NCBI GenBank assembly: GCA_937925385.1
Contig: CALEWN010000212.1
Span: 1 to 5,022 of the forward strand
Source of the DNA: an uncultured Senegalimassilia sp.
GTDB taxonomy: Bacteria > Actinomycetota > Coriobacteriia > Coriobacteriales > Eggerthellaceae
Length of the DNA: 5,022 bases
Direction of reading: 5' to 3'
Positions within the stretch are counted from its first letter, which is position 1; each line of letters opens with the position of its first letter. Below the pieces are notes generated by a model. That model was not told where the DNA came from. It saw nothing but the letters and a program-made list of their open reading frames with translations, and ran no database searches. Below are positions 1 through 5,022 of the stretch, one piece after another. Made by a program: the position numbers and the translations under genes.

Positions 1-2207
1 ACATCTTCAACATCCTAAATCCTGAAGACGTCATCACCAGGGTTCCGTTGTGCGAATGGGGTTATGGCAGGTATGGCGAGGATCTGGTGTTGCCCTCGAG
101 ATCGAACACAAACGACGTGGTGTACAAGCAGCTTCTTTCCAGCATGAACGAGTGCTTCAAGCAGTTTAGCGGCGAAACGTTCAGGGGTTATACGGCGGGA
201 ACGCTTACCGCTACGACGATGACGAGCGATATGATGTCGATTGCTCCTACGACCTGGGCGTTCTACCATAATTATGTGGTAGGAACGCCGCCCAGGTATT
301 TTTTCGAGTCTGTTATCAAAGCGGCAATCATGGAAAATGCGGATGTAGGCGATTACGCGCTTTTGTCTTCGGCGCTTTTGATTCCGCAATATCAGTCCAT
401 GCTTGTTACGCTGTTCGGCGTTGGGGTGTTCAATGGTGCGTTCGTCACCGGCAAGGGCGTGGTGCATGGGCATACGCAGGAAACGTATGTGTCGTGGATG
501 AAGAGCGCGTCGGCTGCGCTAGGCGAGCTACCGAGTATTTTCGTTCGCAAGAACTATCGCACAGTCAAGGTTGCCTGTCCCGTTGACGTGAAGGCCTACG
601 ATGTCGACGGTAACTTGGTGGCGTCGATTTCGGGGGATCAGGTTGACGAGTCGCTGCTTGAGAGTGGTTTGCCAGCGGCGGTGACTGCGGATGGCGTGAA
701 GATGATCGACCTGCCGGCAGATGGCGGTTATCGCCTTGAGGTTGTGGCAACCGATGAAGGGGAAATGGATGTGACCGTCGAGGAGAATGACGGTTCGAGC
801 AGCGAGCCTGCTGCCATGAAGTGCTACCGCGGAATCGCGCTAGAGAACGGGGATGCGTTCGCACTGGATGCTCAGGCCGATGGCGTCGCTGCCGACTGTG
901 TGCTTGTGGACGAGGCAACGGGCGAAGAGGCGCAGGCTGGTTCTGTGGTGTGCGGCGATGACCTGGAGAAGGTCAGCATTTCGGTTGTGGCTGGCGCCGG
1001 CGGCGATGCGTGGGGCGGCGGTGACGTTGTTAAGGGCGGCAAAACGGTGCTCCATGCGATGGCGCACGAGGGCATGAAGTTCATTGGTTGGGAGCGCGAA
1101 ATCGGATCCATGCTTGATGGCGATTTCGTTGGCGAGGCCGTTGAAGGCGGCGAAGATTTAACAGTACGTGCGACGGGTAATGACCGGTACTTCGCGCGCT
1201 TCCAGCGGGAAGAGCCAGCTTCTGTCGAGCGCCTGGCCGGCGACTCGGCGGCCGAGACCTCGGCGGCCGTCGCGCTCGAGGCGTTCCCCGAGGGCAGCGA
1301 GTGGGTGGTCGTTGCCCGCGACGACGACTTCGCCGACGCCATGAGCGCCACGGGCCTTGCAGGAGCCTTGAACGCGCCCATCGTGCTGACCGACCGCTTC
1401 GGGCTGTCCGACGCCGCGGCCGATGCGGTGCAGAGGCTGGGCGCCGCGAAGGCGTACGTCATCGGCGGCAAGGGCGCCATCCCCGCCGACCTGGAAGGCC
1501 AGCTCGCGGCCGTAGGCTGCCAGGTCCAGGGGCGCGTGTACGGCGAGTGCAGCTGGGACACGTCGGTCGAGTGCGCCAAGAAGATAGCCGAGCACGGCGG
1601 CAACCCGAGCGGCGCCGCCGTCGTGGCCATGTCCACGAACTTCCAGGACGCGCTGTCCATCAGCTCGTTCGCCTACAGGTACCAGGTGCCCATCCTGCTC
1701 GAGACCGACGAGGCGAACGGCCGGTGCCTGACCGACGAGGCGTCCTCGCTCGCGGCCGACCTGCCCGGCACGATCTACGTGCCCGGCGGCACGGGCGCCG
1801 TGCCGGAGAGCTCGGTGGAGGGCGTGTTCGGCGCAGGCCGTGTCGTGCGCCTGGCCGGTTGGGACGGCTACGACACGTCCAACCAGATCGCCGCGTACAT
1901 GGTGGGCCACGGCCTGCTGTCCGCCTCCACCGTGTGCCTGGCCTCCGGCGCGCCCGACCCCAAGGGCGTCGATGCCCTGGCCGGGGCCGCGCTCGCCGGC
2001 AAGAGCGGCGGCGTGGTGCTGCTCACCAACGCCCGCCCCGACTTCGGCGACCCCGAGAGCTACGTGACCGTCGAGGGCTGCGACTCCACGGGCGCGCCCG
2101 CGTTCCTCTCCGCCAACGCGGGAAGCGTGAGCCGCGCCTACGTCCTGGGCGGCGCCGCCGTCATGCCGCCCTCGCTGGTGGACAAGATCGCCAACGTGCT
2201 GAGCTAA
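1..2207 (+). CDS. Surface lipase-like protein (class 3 lipase C-terminal part, InlB-type repeat, three CWB2 repeats), 5' partial
   Basis: The gene is open at the left edge: the frame reads from nt 3 without a stop, so the TTG at 48 is internal. The first visible residues contain NPEDVITRVPL followed by WGYGRYG, matching the 'NpxDiVPrvP...wGF.rYG' stretch of class 3 (Rhizomucor-type) lipases. The Asp at nt 27-29 is the likely catalytic Asp, and the His at 471-473 (in HTQETYVSWM) the likely catalytic His. The GxSxG nucleophile and any signal peptide would lie upstream, outside the window. Next comes a beta-rich region (about 560-960) with four Cys that could form disulfides in an exported protein. 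A divergent InlB B-type repeat follows (about 969-1202; GGGDVVKGGKTVLHA...GMKFIGWE...YFARF). Three CWB2 repeats start near 1224, 1533 and 1848. CWB2 triplets bind anionic wall polymers in Clostridioides difficile, so a wall-bound esterase or lipase is inferred; the substrate is unknown. Codon use changes sharply at 1224. It stops with TAA at 2205-2207 and converges on the DUF3006 gene. Confidence 0.88.
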   Translation, partial: IFNILNPEDVITRVPLCEWGYGRYGEDLVLPSRSNTNDVVYKQLLSSMNECFKQFSGETFRGYTAGTLTATTMTSDMMSIAPTTWAFYHNYVVGTPPRYFFESVIKAAIMENADVGDYALLSSALLIPQYQSMLVTLFGVGVFNGAFVTGKGVVHGHTQETYVSWMKSASAALGELPSIFVRKNYRTVKVACPVDVKAYDVDGNLVASISGDQVDESLLESGLPAAVTADGVKMIDLPADGGYRLEVVATDEGEMDVTVEENDGSSSEPAAMKCYRGIALENGDAFALDAQADGVAADCVLVDEATGEEAQAGSVVCGDDLEKVSISVVAGAGGDAWGGGDVVKGGKTVLHAMAHEGMKFIGWEREIGSMLDGDFVGEAVEGGEDLTVRATGNDRYFARFQREEPASVERLAGDSAAETSAAVALEAFPEGSEWVVVARDDDFADAMSATGLAGALNAPIVLTDRFGLSDAAADAVQRLGAAKAYVIGGKGAIPADLEGQLAAVGCQVQGRVYGECSWDTSVECAKKIAEHGGNPSGAAVVAMSTNFQDALSISSFAYRYQVPILLETDEANGRCLTDEASSLAADLPGTIYVPGGTGAVPESSVEGVFGAGRVVRLAGWDGYDTSNQIAAYMVGHGLLSASTVCLASGAPDPKGVDALAGAALAGKSGGVVLLTNARPDFGDPESYVTVEGCDSTGAPAFLSANAGSVSRAYVLGGAAVMPPSLVDKIANVLS

Positions 2208-2229
2208 GCGTATTGGCTGTTGTCGATGC

Positions 2230-2265
2230 GAAGAGGGGACCGATTTGTCAATCGGTCCCCTCTTC
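2230..2265. repeat. Perfect 16-bp palindrome, REP-like element or bidirectional terminator
   Basis: The left arm GAAGAGGGGACCGATT (2230-2245) is exactly complementary to the right arm AATCGGTCCCCTCTTC (2250-2265), with a TGTC loop. It begins 23 bases after the stop codon of the lipase-like gene. The stem is strong enough to stall or protect a transcript from either side, and its position between convergent genes suits a bidirectional terminator. However, no T tract follows the stem on either strand, so a canonical intrinsic terminator is not supported. A dispersed extragenic palindrome (REP-type) fits equally well; only counting copies in the genome would separate the two. Confidence 0.7.
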
Positions 2266-2339
2266 ATGTTTGGAGTGTTCCGTTGCTTTGCAGACTTGCA
2301 CTTGCTGTCGATTTGACGCATATGCGGGTATTATCTTTG

Positions 2340-2400
2340 CTTTTACGCAAATCCAGCTAGCCGCCGGCACGACAACTTCTTGAGCAGAGATGCGTAAAAG
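2340..2400. repeat. 10-bp inverted repeat with 41-base spacer, plus an overlapping hairpin
   Basis: CTTTTACGCA at 2340-2349 is the exact reverse complement of TGCGTAAAAG at 2391-2400. The left arm also takes part in a competing local hairpin, TTTGC/GCAAA with loop TTTTAC (2336-2351). No T tract follows. The element lies past the end of the DUF3006 gene and might be a weak transcript end, the remnant of a mobile element end, or chance. Confidence 0.35.
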
Positions 2401-2450
2401 TAGCGGCAGGAAACGTGAGCGTCCAGCTCAGAGTCGTCCTTTGAAACCAT
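2343..2450 (-). CDS. Doubtful 35-codon ORF downstream of the DUF3006 gene
   Basis: An ATG at 2450-2448 opens 35 codons ending in TAA at 2345-2343, starting 44 bases after the DUF3006 stop and in the same orientation. The peptide begins MVSKDDSELDAHVSCRYF and ends in a basic KKLSCRRLAGFA tail, with two Cys. It matches no family I recognise. No well placed Shine-Dalgarno is evident: the nearest purine run (AGGG) is part of the dyad at 2452-2465 and sits about 10 bases upstream. The same frame stays open upstream to 2600, antiphase to the DUF3006 gene, so it may simply be a chance ORF or the decayed tail of a former gene. Confidence 0.15.
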   Translation of the reverse strand: MVSKDDSELDAHVSCRYFYASLLKKLSCRRLAGFA

Positions 2451-2451
2451 A

Positions 2452-2465
2452 AGGGTCACGACCCT
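2452..2465. promoter_or_regulatory. Small dyad AGGGTC-AC-GACCCT
   Basis: A 6-bp perfect dyad with a 2-base centre lies about 30 bases beyond the DUF3006 stop codon. Read on the minus strand it can form a 5-bp stem with a 4-base loop, followed only by TATGGTTTC, so it would be a weak terminator at best. A regulator binding site is the other reading. Neither is supported beyond symmetry. Confidence 0.2.
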
Positions 2466-2494
2466 GAAGCGCGTCAAGGCGGTGCTCTTGTGCT

Positions 2495-2740
2495 TTAATC
2501 TATAAATAGGGCAGTCATTTTCGCTTGGATTCGCTTGGTTCTGGTGGCGGTTTCCCTTGCATCCAATTTGTACGTTCCGTCGATTTGGGGCACTAAGCAC
2601 GAGCCCTCCCTAGCCTCTTTCGGAAGGCAAGATGCAGGTACGTCTCGTTGATTACCGGCGTCATCGATAAGCACGGCTATGCAGCCGTTTTCAGATTCTT
2701 CGAATCTGTCGATCGAGTAGTATCTTTGCGATGTTGGCAT
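2495..2740 (-). CDS. DUF3006 family protein, 81 residues
   Basis: The protein follows the DUF3006 (PF11213) pattern through its whole length. It has an N-terminal YYSIDRFEE strand, then IAVLIDDAGN, the VPASCLPKEAREGSCL turn, a GTYKLDARET strand and a charged C-terminal helix (RTKRIQAKMTALF). Its 81 residues are normal for the family, so it appears complete. The ATG at 2740-2738 is chosen because GAAAGGA (2746-2752) lies 5 bases upstream as a good Shine-Dalgarno. It starts 30 bases after the stop of the CWB2-MBL gene and is probably cotranscribed with it. DUF3006 genes commonly neighbour stand-alone ComEC-like MBL hydrolases; the biochemical role is not known. There is no signal peptide or membrane segment, so it should be cytosolic, although its partner is exported. 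Confidence 0.9.
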   Translation of the reverse strand: MPTSQRYYSIDRFEESENGCIAVLIDDAGNQRDVPASCLPKEAREGSCLVPQIDGTYKLDARETATRTKRIQAKMTALFID

Positions 2741-2745
2741 AGCGA

Positions 2746-2752
2746 TCCTTTC
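2746..2752 (-). promoter_or_regulatory. Ribosome binding site of the DUF3006 gene
   Basis: Read on the minus strand the site is GAAAGGA, with AGGA placed 5 bases before the ATG at 2740. It lies within the 30-base gap after the CWB2-MBL stop codon, supporting independent initiation on a shared transcript. Confidence 0.75.
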
Positions 2753-2770
2753 TTGCTGGCAAATCGTTCC

Positions 2771-5017
2771 TTATGCAGCAAGCAAAAGCTTGTGGGTATC
2801 TAATTCGTTGTTTTTGCTTGAGGCTATTGAGATACCGTTAGCGTCGATTGTCATATCGATGGTTCCTTGCAAATCGGTACGATACAGCTGGGTTCCCTTT
2901 AGAACGTCAAGCACTTCTTCGTGCGGGTGTCCGTAGGAATTGTTGAACCCGCAGGAAATCACTGCGTATGCCGGCGAGAGCTCTGTTACGAGAGCTTCAT
3001 CTGTGCCGGTACGGCTGCCGTGATGGCTTACCTTGAGCACATCGACTTTGCCCGGGTTTGCATCATGGATAACATCTTTGCCGGCATCACCGGTAAACAA
3101 GACGTTTTTGCTAGCTGTGTTATAGCGAATGATTGCTGACCAGTCGTTGATATCGGTATAGTCATCGAGCTTAGGCGAAATAATCTGTACACTAAAAGAG
3201 TCGTCGGCCGCAATGGTTACACCGGCTTTCGCCGTGTGTATGCTCAGCCCTTTTGCTGCGATAGCGTCCAGCAGATTCTCATATGTTGCTGTGGTGGTGG
3301 AAACCTTGGGCATGTATATTTCGCCGATATCGAAGCTGTTGATGATTTCTGCCATACCACCGATGTGGTCGGCATGCGGATGCGTGGCAACCAGGTAGTC
3401 TATTCGCGAGTAACCAAGGGATTTGATCTCGTTAGCTACTTGGTTGCCTGATTGGGGGGTACCGGCATCTATAAGCATGGTTTGACCGTTTGGCAGTTCG
3501 ACGAGTTCGGAGTCGCCTTGCCCAACATCAATGAAATGCACTTTTGATGAATCGGCGGATACCTTGATGCGGGCGGCATGCAGTATCTCATCAATCGTAT
3601 TTTTGAGCGCTGTTGGCATGACGTACGTGCCGCCAAGGATAAATACGTTTTCAGCTACTGAAGCGTTTGCTGTAAGAAATCCATCGACGGTGGTCGTATC
3701 GGTGGACTCGATATCCGGGTTGCCGTTCGTGAGCAGCATGACGCCACCGGCTTTGCCGACAAGCGCGGCGCCTGCCAAGGCGTCGGACCCACCAGGTTTC
3801 AATGCGCCCGAGGCAAGGCAGATGGTACCTGCCGACAGTAGATGCTGCTCGGTCATGAACTCAGCAATTGCTTCGGAGGTGTCATAGCCCGAATTTCCCC
3901 ATAAGCGCTGCCCTCCGCGCAGACCTCCGTCAAGCGCGTGTTCAGCTGAATCCTGGGAAACCGCTCCTGCGCCACCTGCTACAAACACTTTTGCTTGGGC
4001 GTATGCGCCGGTTCCGTTGAGCATGGCAAGTGCATCATCGGTTAGATGGCGGTAAGAGGAGTTGCTGCCATACGTTTGCAAAAAGATGGGAACGTGATAT
4101 TTATAGGCGAAGCTGGACATGGATAGGGCATCTTGAAAATTCTGCCCGTATGCCACGATGGCGTAGTCGCAGGCGTTATCCAGTTTTGCAATGCGATCGG
4201 CGCATACAACTGATGTGTCATACGCCTCGTTGCCGAATACTCGTTCGACGTGGGTTACGCCTATGGCGCGCAACTGGGATTCGAATGAGCCCGGCATCGC
4301 GCCCTGTCCGCCGATGATGTATACGTTTTCAACGCCGAGTTGAGAAAGGGTTGCGGCCGCTTCGCTTGAAAGGTCGTGGCGGTCTGTTAGCACGATAGGG
4401 GCATTGAGGGCTCCGGCGAGGCCGGTTGCACTCATGGCATCGGCGAAATCGTCGTCTCTGGCAAGTATCGCCCATGTGCTGTCGCTGAACGCCTCAGAGG
4501 CGATTATCGATGCAGTCTGAACGGCATCATCGCCGGCAAGTCGATTTGATAGGTTGTCGTAGGGACCTGGCGCGGGCTCAGGATTCGGGTCGGGGGTTGG
4601 AGAGGGGTCGGGAGTTGGCGTGGGGGTTGGAGAGGGGTCTGGCGTTGGCGTAGGCTCGGGGTCAGGAACCGGCTTCTCGTGCACGCATTTGCTGCATGGT
4701 GATTTGCCGGCATCGAGTGCTTGCTGCAGTGTCATGGCGGTTGGGCTCTTCATGCCGGAGCATGTTGAGCTGTAATGGTATTTTGTGCCTTTGCGAGACA
4801 CCCAAACCGTACGATTCATGTCCGCATTAGCGTTTATGTCGCCATTCGCTGTATAGCCGCAAGGCTCGTTTTCCGTGTTGCCGTCGGATAGGCTTTGCGG
4901 CATTGCAAACGCAGGCGCTAGGGGCATGCATAGCATGATGGCCGTGATGCTTGCCAACAGCAGTTTGCCGAGTTTTTTCCCAAAGACGCGGTGTCGTAGA
5001 CTCTCGTGGTGCCCCAT
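2771..5017 (-). CDS. Exported wall-bound ComEC-like MBL-fold hydrolase with three CWB2 repeats
   Basis: Domain order over 748 residues is as follows. Signal peptide 1-38: basic n-region, hydrophobic 19-38, likely cleavage after AFA. Small Cys motif about 71-112: KYHYSSTC ... SPCSKC, with H81, C86, C108 and C111 as possible metal ligands. Pro-rich linker about 115-153. CWB2 repeats near 157-255, 256-366 and 368-478. MBL domain about 492-735. The MBL has the stand-alone ComEC signature intact: FIDVGQGDSELV (494-505), THPHADHIGG (545-554), FTGDAG (641-646, D644), KVSHHGS (662-668) and SCGFNNSYGHP (688-698). There are no ComEC-type membrane helices, so it is not a full DNA channel. Related MBL domains are putative phosphodiesterases or nucleases; the substrate here is unknown. 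CWB2 repeats should hold it on the cell wall. The ATG at 5017-5015 gives a normal signal peptide, but only 5 bases lie upstream, so its ribosome binding site cannot be seen and an earlier start is not excluded. It leads a probable operon with the DUF3006 gene. Confidence 0.9.
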   Translation of the reverse strand: MGHHESLRHRVFGKKLGKLLLASITAIMLCMPLAPAFAMPQSLSDGNTENEPCGYTANGDINANADMNRTVWVSRKGTKYHYSSTCSGMKSPTAMTLQQALDAGKSPCSKCVHEKPVPDPEPTPTPDPSPTPTPTPDPSPTPDPNPEPAPGPYDNLSNRLAGDDAVQTASIIASEAFSDSTWAILARDDDFADAMSATGLAGALNAPIVLTDRHDLSSEAAATLSQLGVENVYIIGGQGAMPGSFESQLRAIGVTHVERVFGNEAYDTSVVCADRIAKLDNACDYAIVAYGQNFQDALSMSSFAYKYHVPIFLQTYGSNSSYRHLTDDALAMLNGTGAYAQAKVFVAGGAGAVSQDSAEHALDGGLRGGQRLWGNSGYDTSEAIAEFMTEQHLLSAGTICLASGALKPGGSDALAGAALVGKAGGVMLLTNGNPDIESTDTTTVDGFLTANASVAENVFILGGTYVMPTALKNTIDEILHAARIKVSADSSKVHFIDVGQGDSELVELPNGQTMLIDAGTPQSGNQVANEIKSLGYSRIDYLVATHPHADHIGGMAEIINSFDIGEIYMPKVSTTTATYENLLDAIAAKGLSIHTAKAGVTIAADDSFSVQIISPKLDDYTDINDWSAIIRYNTASKNVLFTGDAGKDVIHDANPGKVDVLKVSHHGSRTGTDEALVTELSPAYAVISCGFNNSYGHPHEEVLDVLKGTQLYRTDLQGTIDMTIDANGISIASSKNNELDTHKLLLAA
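4591..4650. repeat. 30-bp tandem repeat, two copies, in the Pro-rich linker
   Basis: Positions 4591-4620 and 4621-4650 match at 27 of 30 bases. On the minus strand each copy encodes about ten residues of the form PTPTPDPSPT within the linker between the Cys motif and the CWB2 repeats. The plus strand is G-rich and meets the G3+N1-7 quadruplex pattern: G runs at 4587-4589, 4592-4596, 4604-4607 and 4610-4612, with loops of 2, 7 and 2. Copy number could vary by slippage without breaking the frame, since the unit is a multiple of three. Confidence 0.75.
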
Positions 5018-5022
5018 TGTTT

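Larger units (their letters stand above)
2208..2494. other. Convergent intergenic region, 287 bases
   Basis: This stretch separates the stop of the lipase-like gene from the stop of the DUF3006 gene, so it holds the 3' ends of two converging transcripts. It contains the perfect palindrome at 2230-2265, a 5-bp hairpin at 2336-2351, a 10-bp inverted repeat (2340-2349 with 2391-2400), a 6-bp dyad at 2452-2465 and a doubtful 35-codon minus-strand ORF (2343-2450). A plus-strand ORF of 20 codons (2390-2452) has no ribosome binding site and looks like chance. I see no tRNA signature or convincing promoter. Confidence 0.7.

Noticed and set aside
48..50. TTG as the start codon of the lipase-like gene
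   Set aside because: The frame is open to the left edge, and the residues before it (NPEDVITRVP) belong to the conserved lipase motif, so the gene begins outside the window.
15..473. 152-codon minus-strand ORF under the lipase-like domain
   Set aside because: The opposing frame carries recognised lipase motifs; this one has no recognisable domain and a basic, atypical composition.
1158..2321. 387-codon ORF on the minus strand opposite the CWB2 module
   Set aside because: It lies antisense to a clear CWB2 gene in very GC-rich DNA, where stop codons are rare. Its translation is low-complexity (A, G, R, H rich) with no recognisable domain.
2304..2335. Plus-strand promoter (TTGACG with TATTAT)
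   Set aside because: The two hexamers are only about 10 bases apart, and no plus-strand gene follows.
1301..2383. 360-codon plus-strand ORF overlapping the CWB2 module
   Set aside because: It is an out-of-frame shadow with an Arg-rich translation typical of shifted reading of high-GC codons; the other frame gives CWB2 repeats.
2471..2507. TATAAA at 2501 as a -10 box
   Set aside because: It lies over the 3' end of the DUF3006 gene, has no well spaced -35 and leads to no plus-strand gene.
2771..3544. Full-length ComEC DNA channel or a class B beta-lactamase
   Set aside because: There are no multiple membrane helices or OB-type N-terminal domain of full ComEC. The DVGQGDS, SHHGS and YGHP motifs mark the ComEC-like MBL branch rather than antibiotic-hydrolysing enzymes.
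4591..4650. CRISPR-like array
   Set aside because: The two units are directly adjacent without spacers and encode a Pro-rich linker in frame.

Overview
The window holds three real genes and one short convergent intergenic stretch. A large plus-strand gene (open at the left edge, ending at 2207) encodes a chimeric surface protein: the tail of a class 3-type lipase domain, a beta-rich middle, an InlB-type (Flg_new_2-like) repeat, and three cell-wall-binding type 2 (CWB2, PF04122) repeats. On the minus strand, a 748-residue gene (5017 to 2771) encodes an exported ComEC-like metallo-beta-lactamase (MBL) fold hydrolase that carries its own three CWB2 repeats. A small DUF3006-family gene (2740 to 2495) follows 30 bases downstream in the same orientation. 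The two transcription units converge on 2208-2494.

Organism: CWB2 triplets on several surface proteins, GC-rich DNA, and the GNxxYDTS and RDDDFADAMSATGLAG style of CWB2 sequence suggest a Coriobacteriia member, most likely Eggerthellaceae, an anaerobic gut actinobacterium. This is inference from family knowledge; no species can be named. Clostridial CWB2 proteins exist, but the very GC-rich codon use of 1224-2207 argues against a low-GC clostridium.

Layout: 1-2207 lipase-like/CWB2 protein; 2208-2494 intergenic, with a perfect 16-bp palindrome at 2230-2265, a 10-bp inverted repeat at 2340-2400, a small dyad at 2452-2465 and a doubtful 35-codon ORF; 2495-2740 DUF3006 gene with a clear ribosome binding site; 2771-5017 the CWB2-MBL gene. 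Its promoter lies beyond the right edge. No RNA gene, CRISPR array or insertion sequence was seen.

How the parts work together: both large proteins look like enzymes held non-covalently on the cell wall by CWB2 triplets. The MBL gene and the DUF3006 gene form a probable two-gene operon, a pairing also known elsewhere for stand-alone ComEC-like hydrolases. The most notable features are the sharp change in codon composition inside the lipase-like gene exactly at the start of its CWB2 module, and the unusual domain order of the MBL protein (signal peptide, Cys motif, Pro-rich linker, CWB2 x3, MBL). Together they point to modular exchange of wall anchors among exported enzymes.
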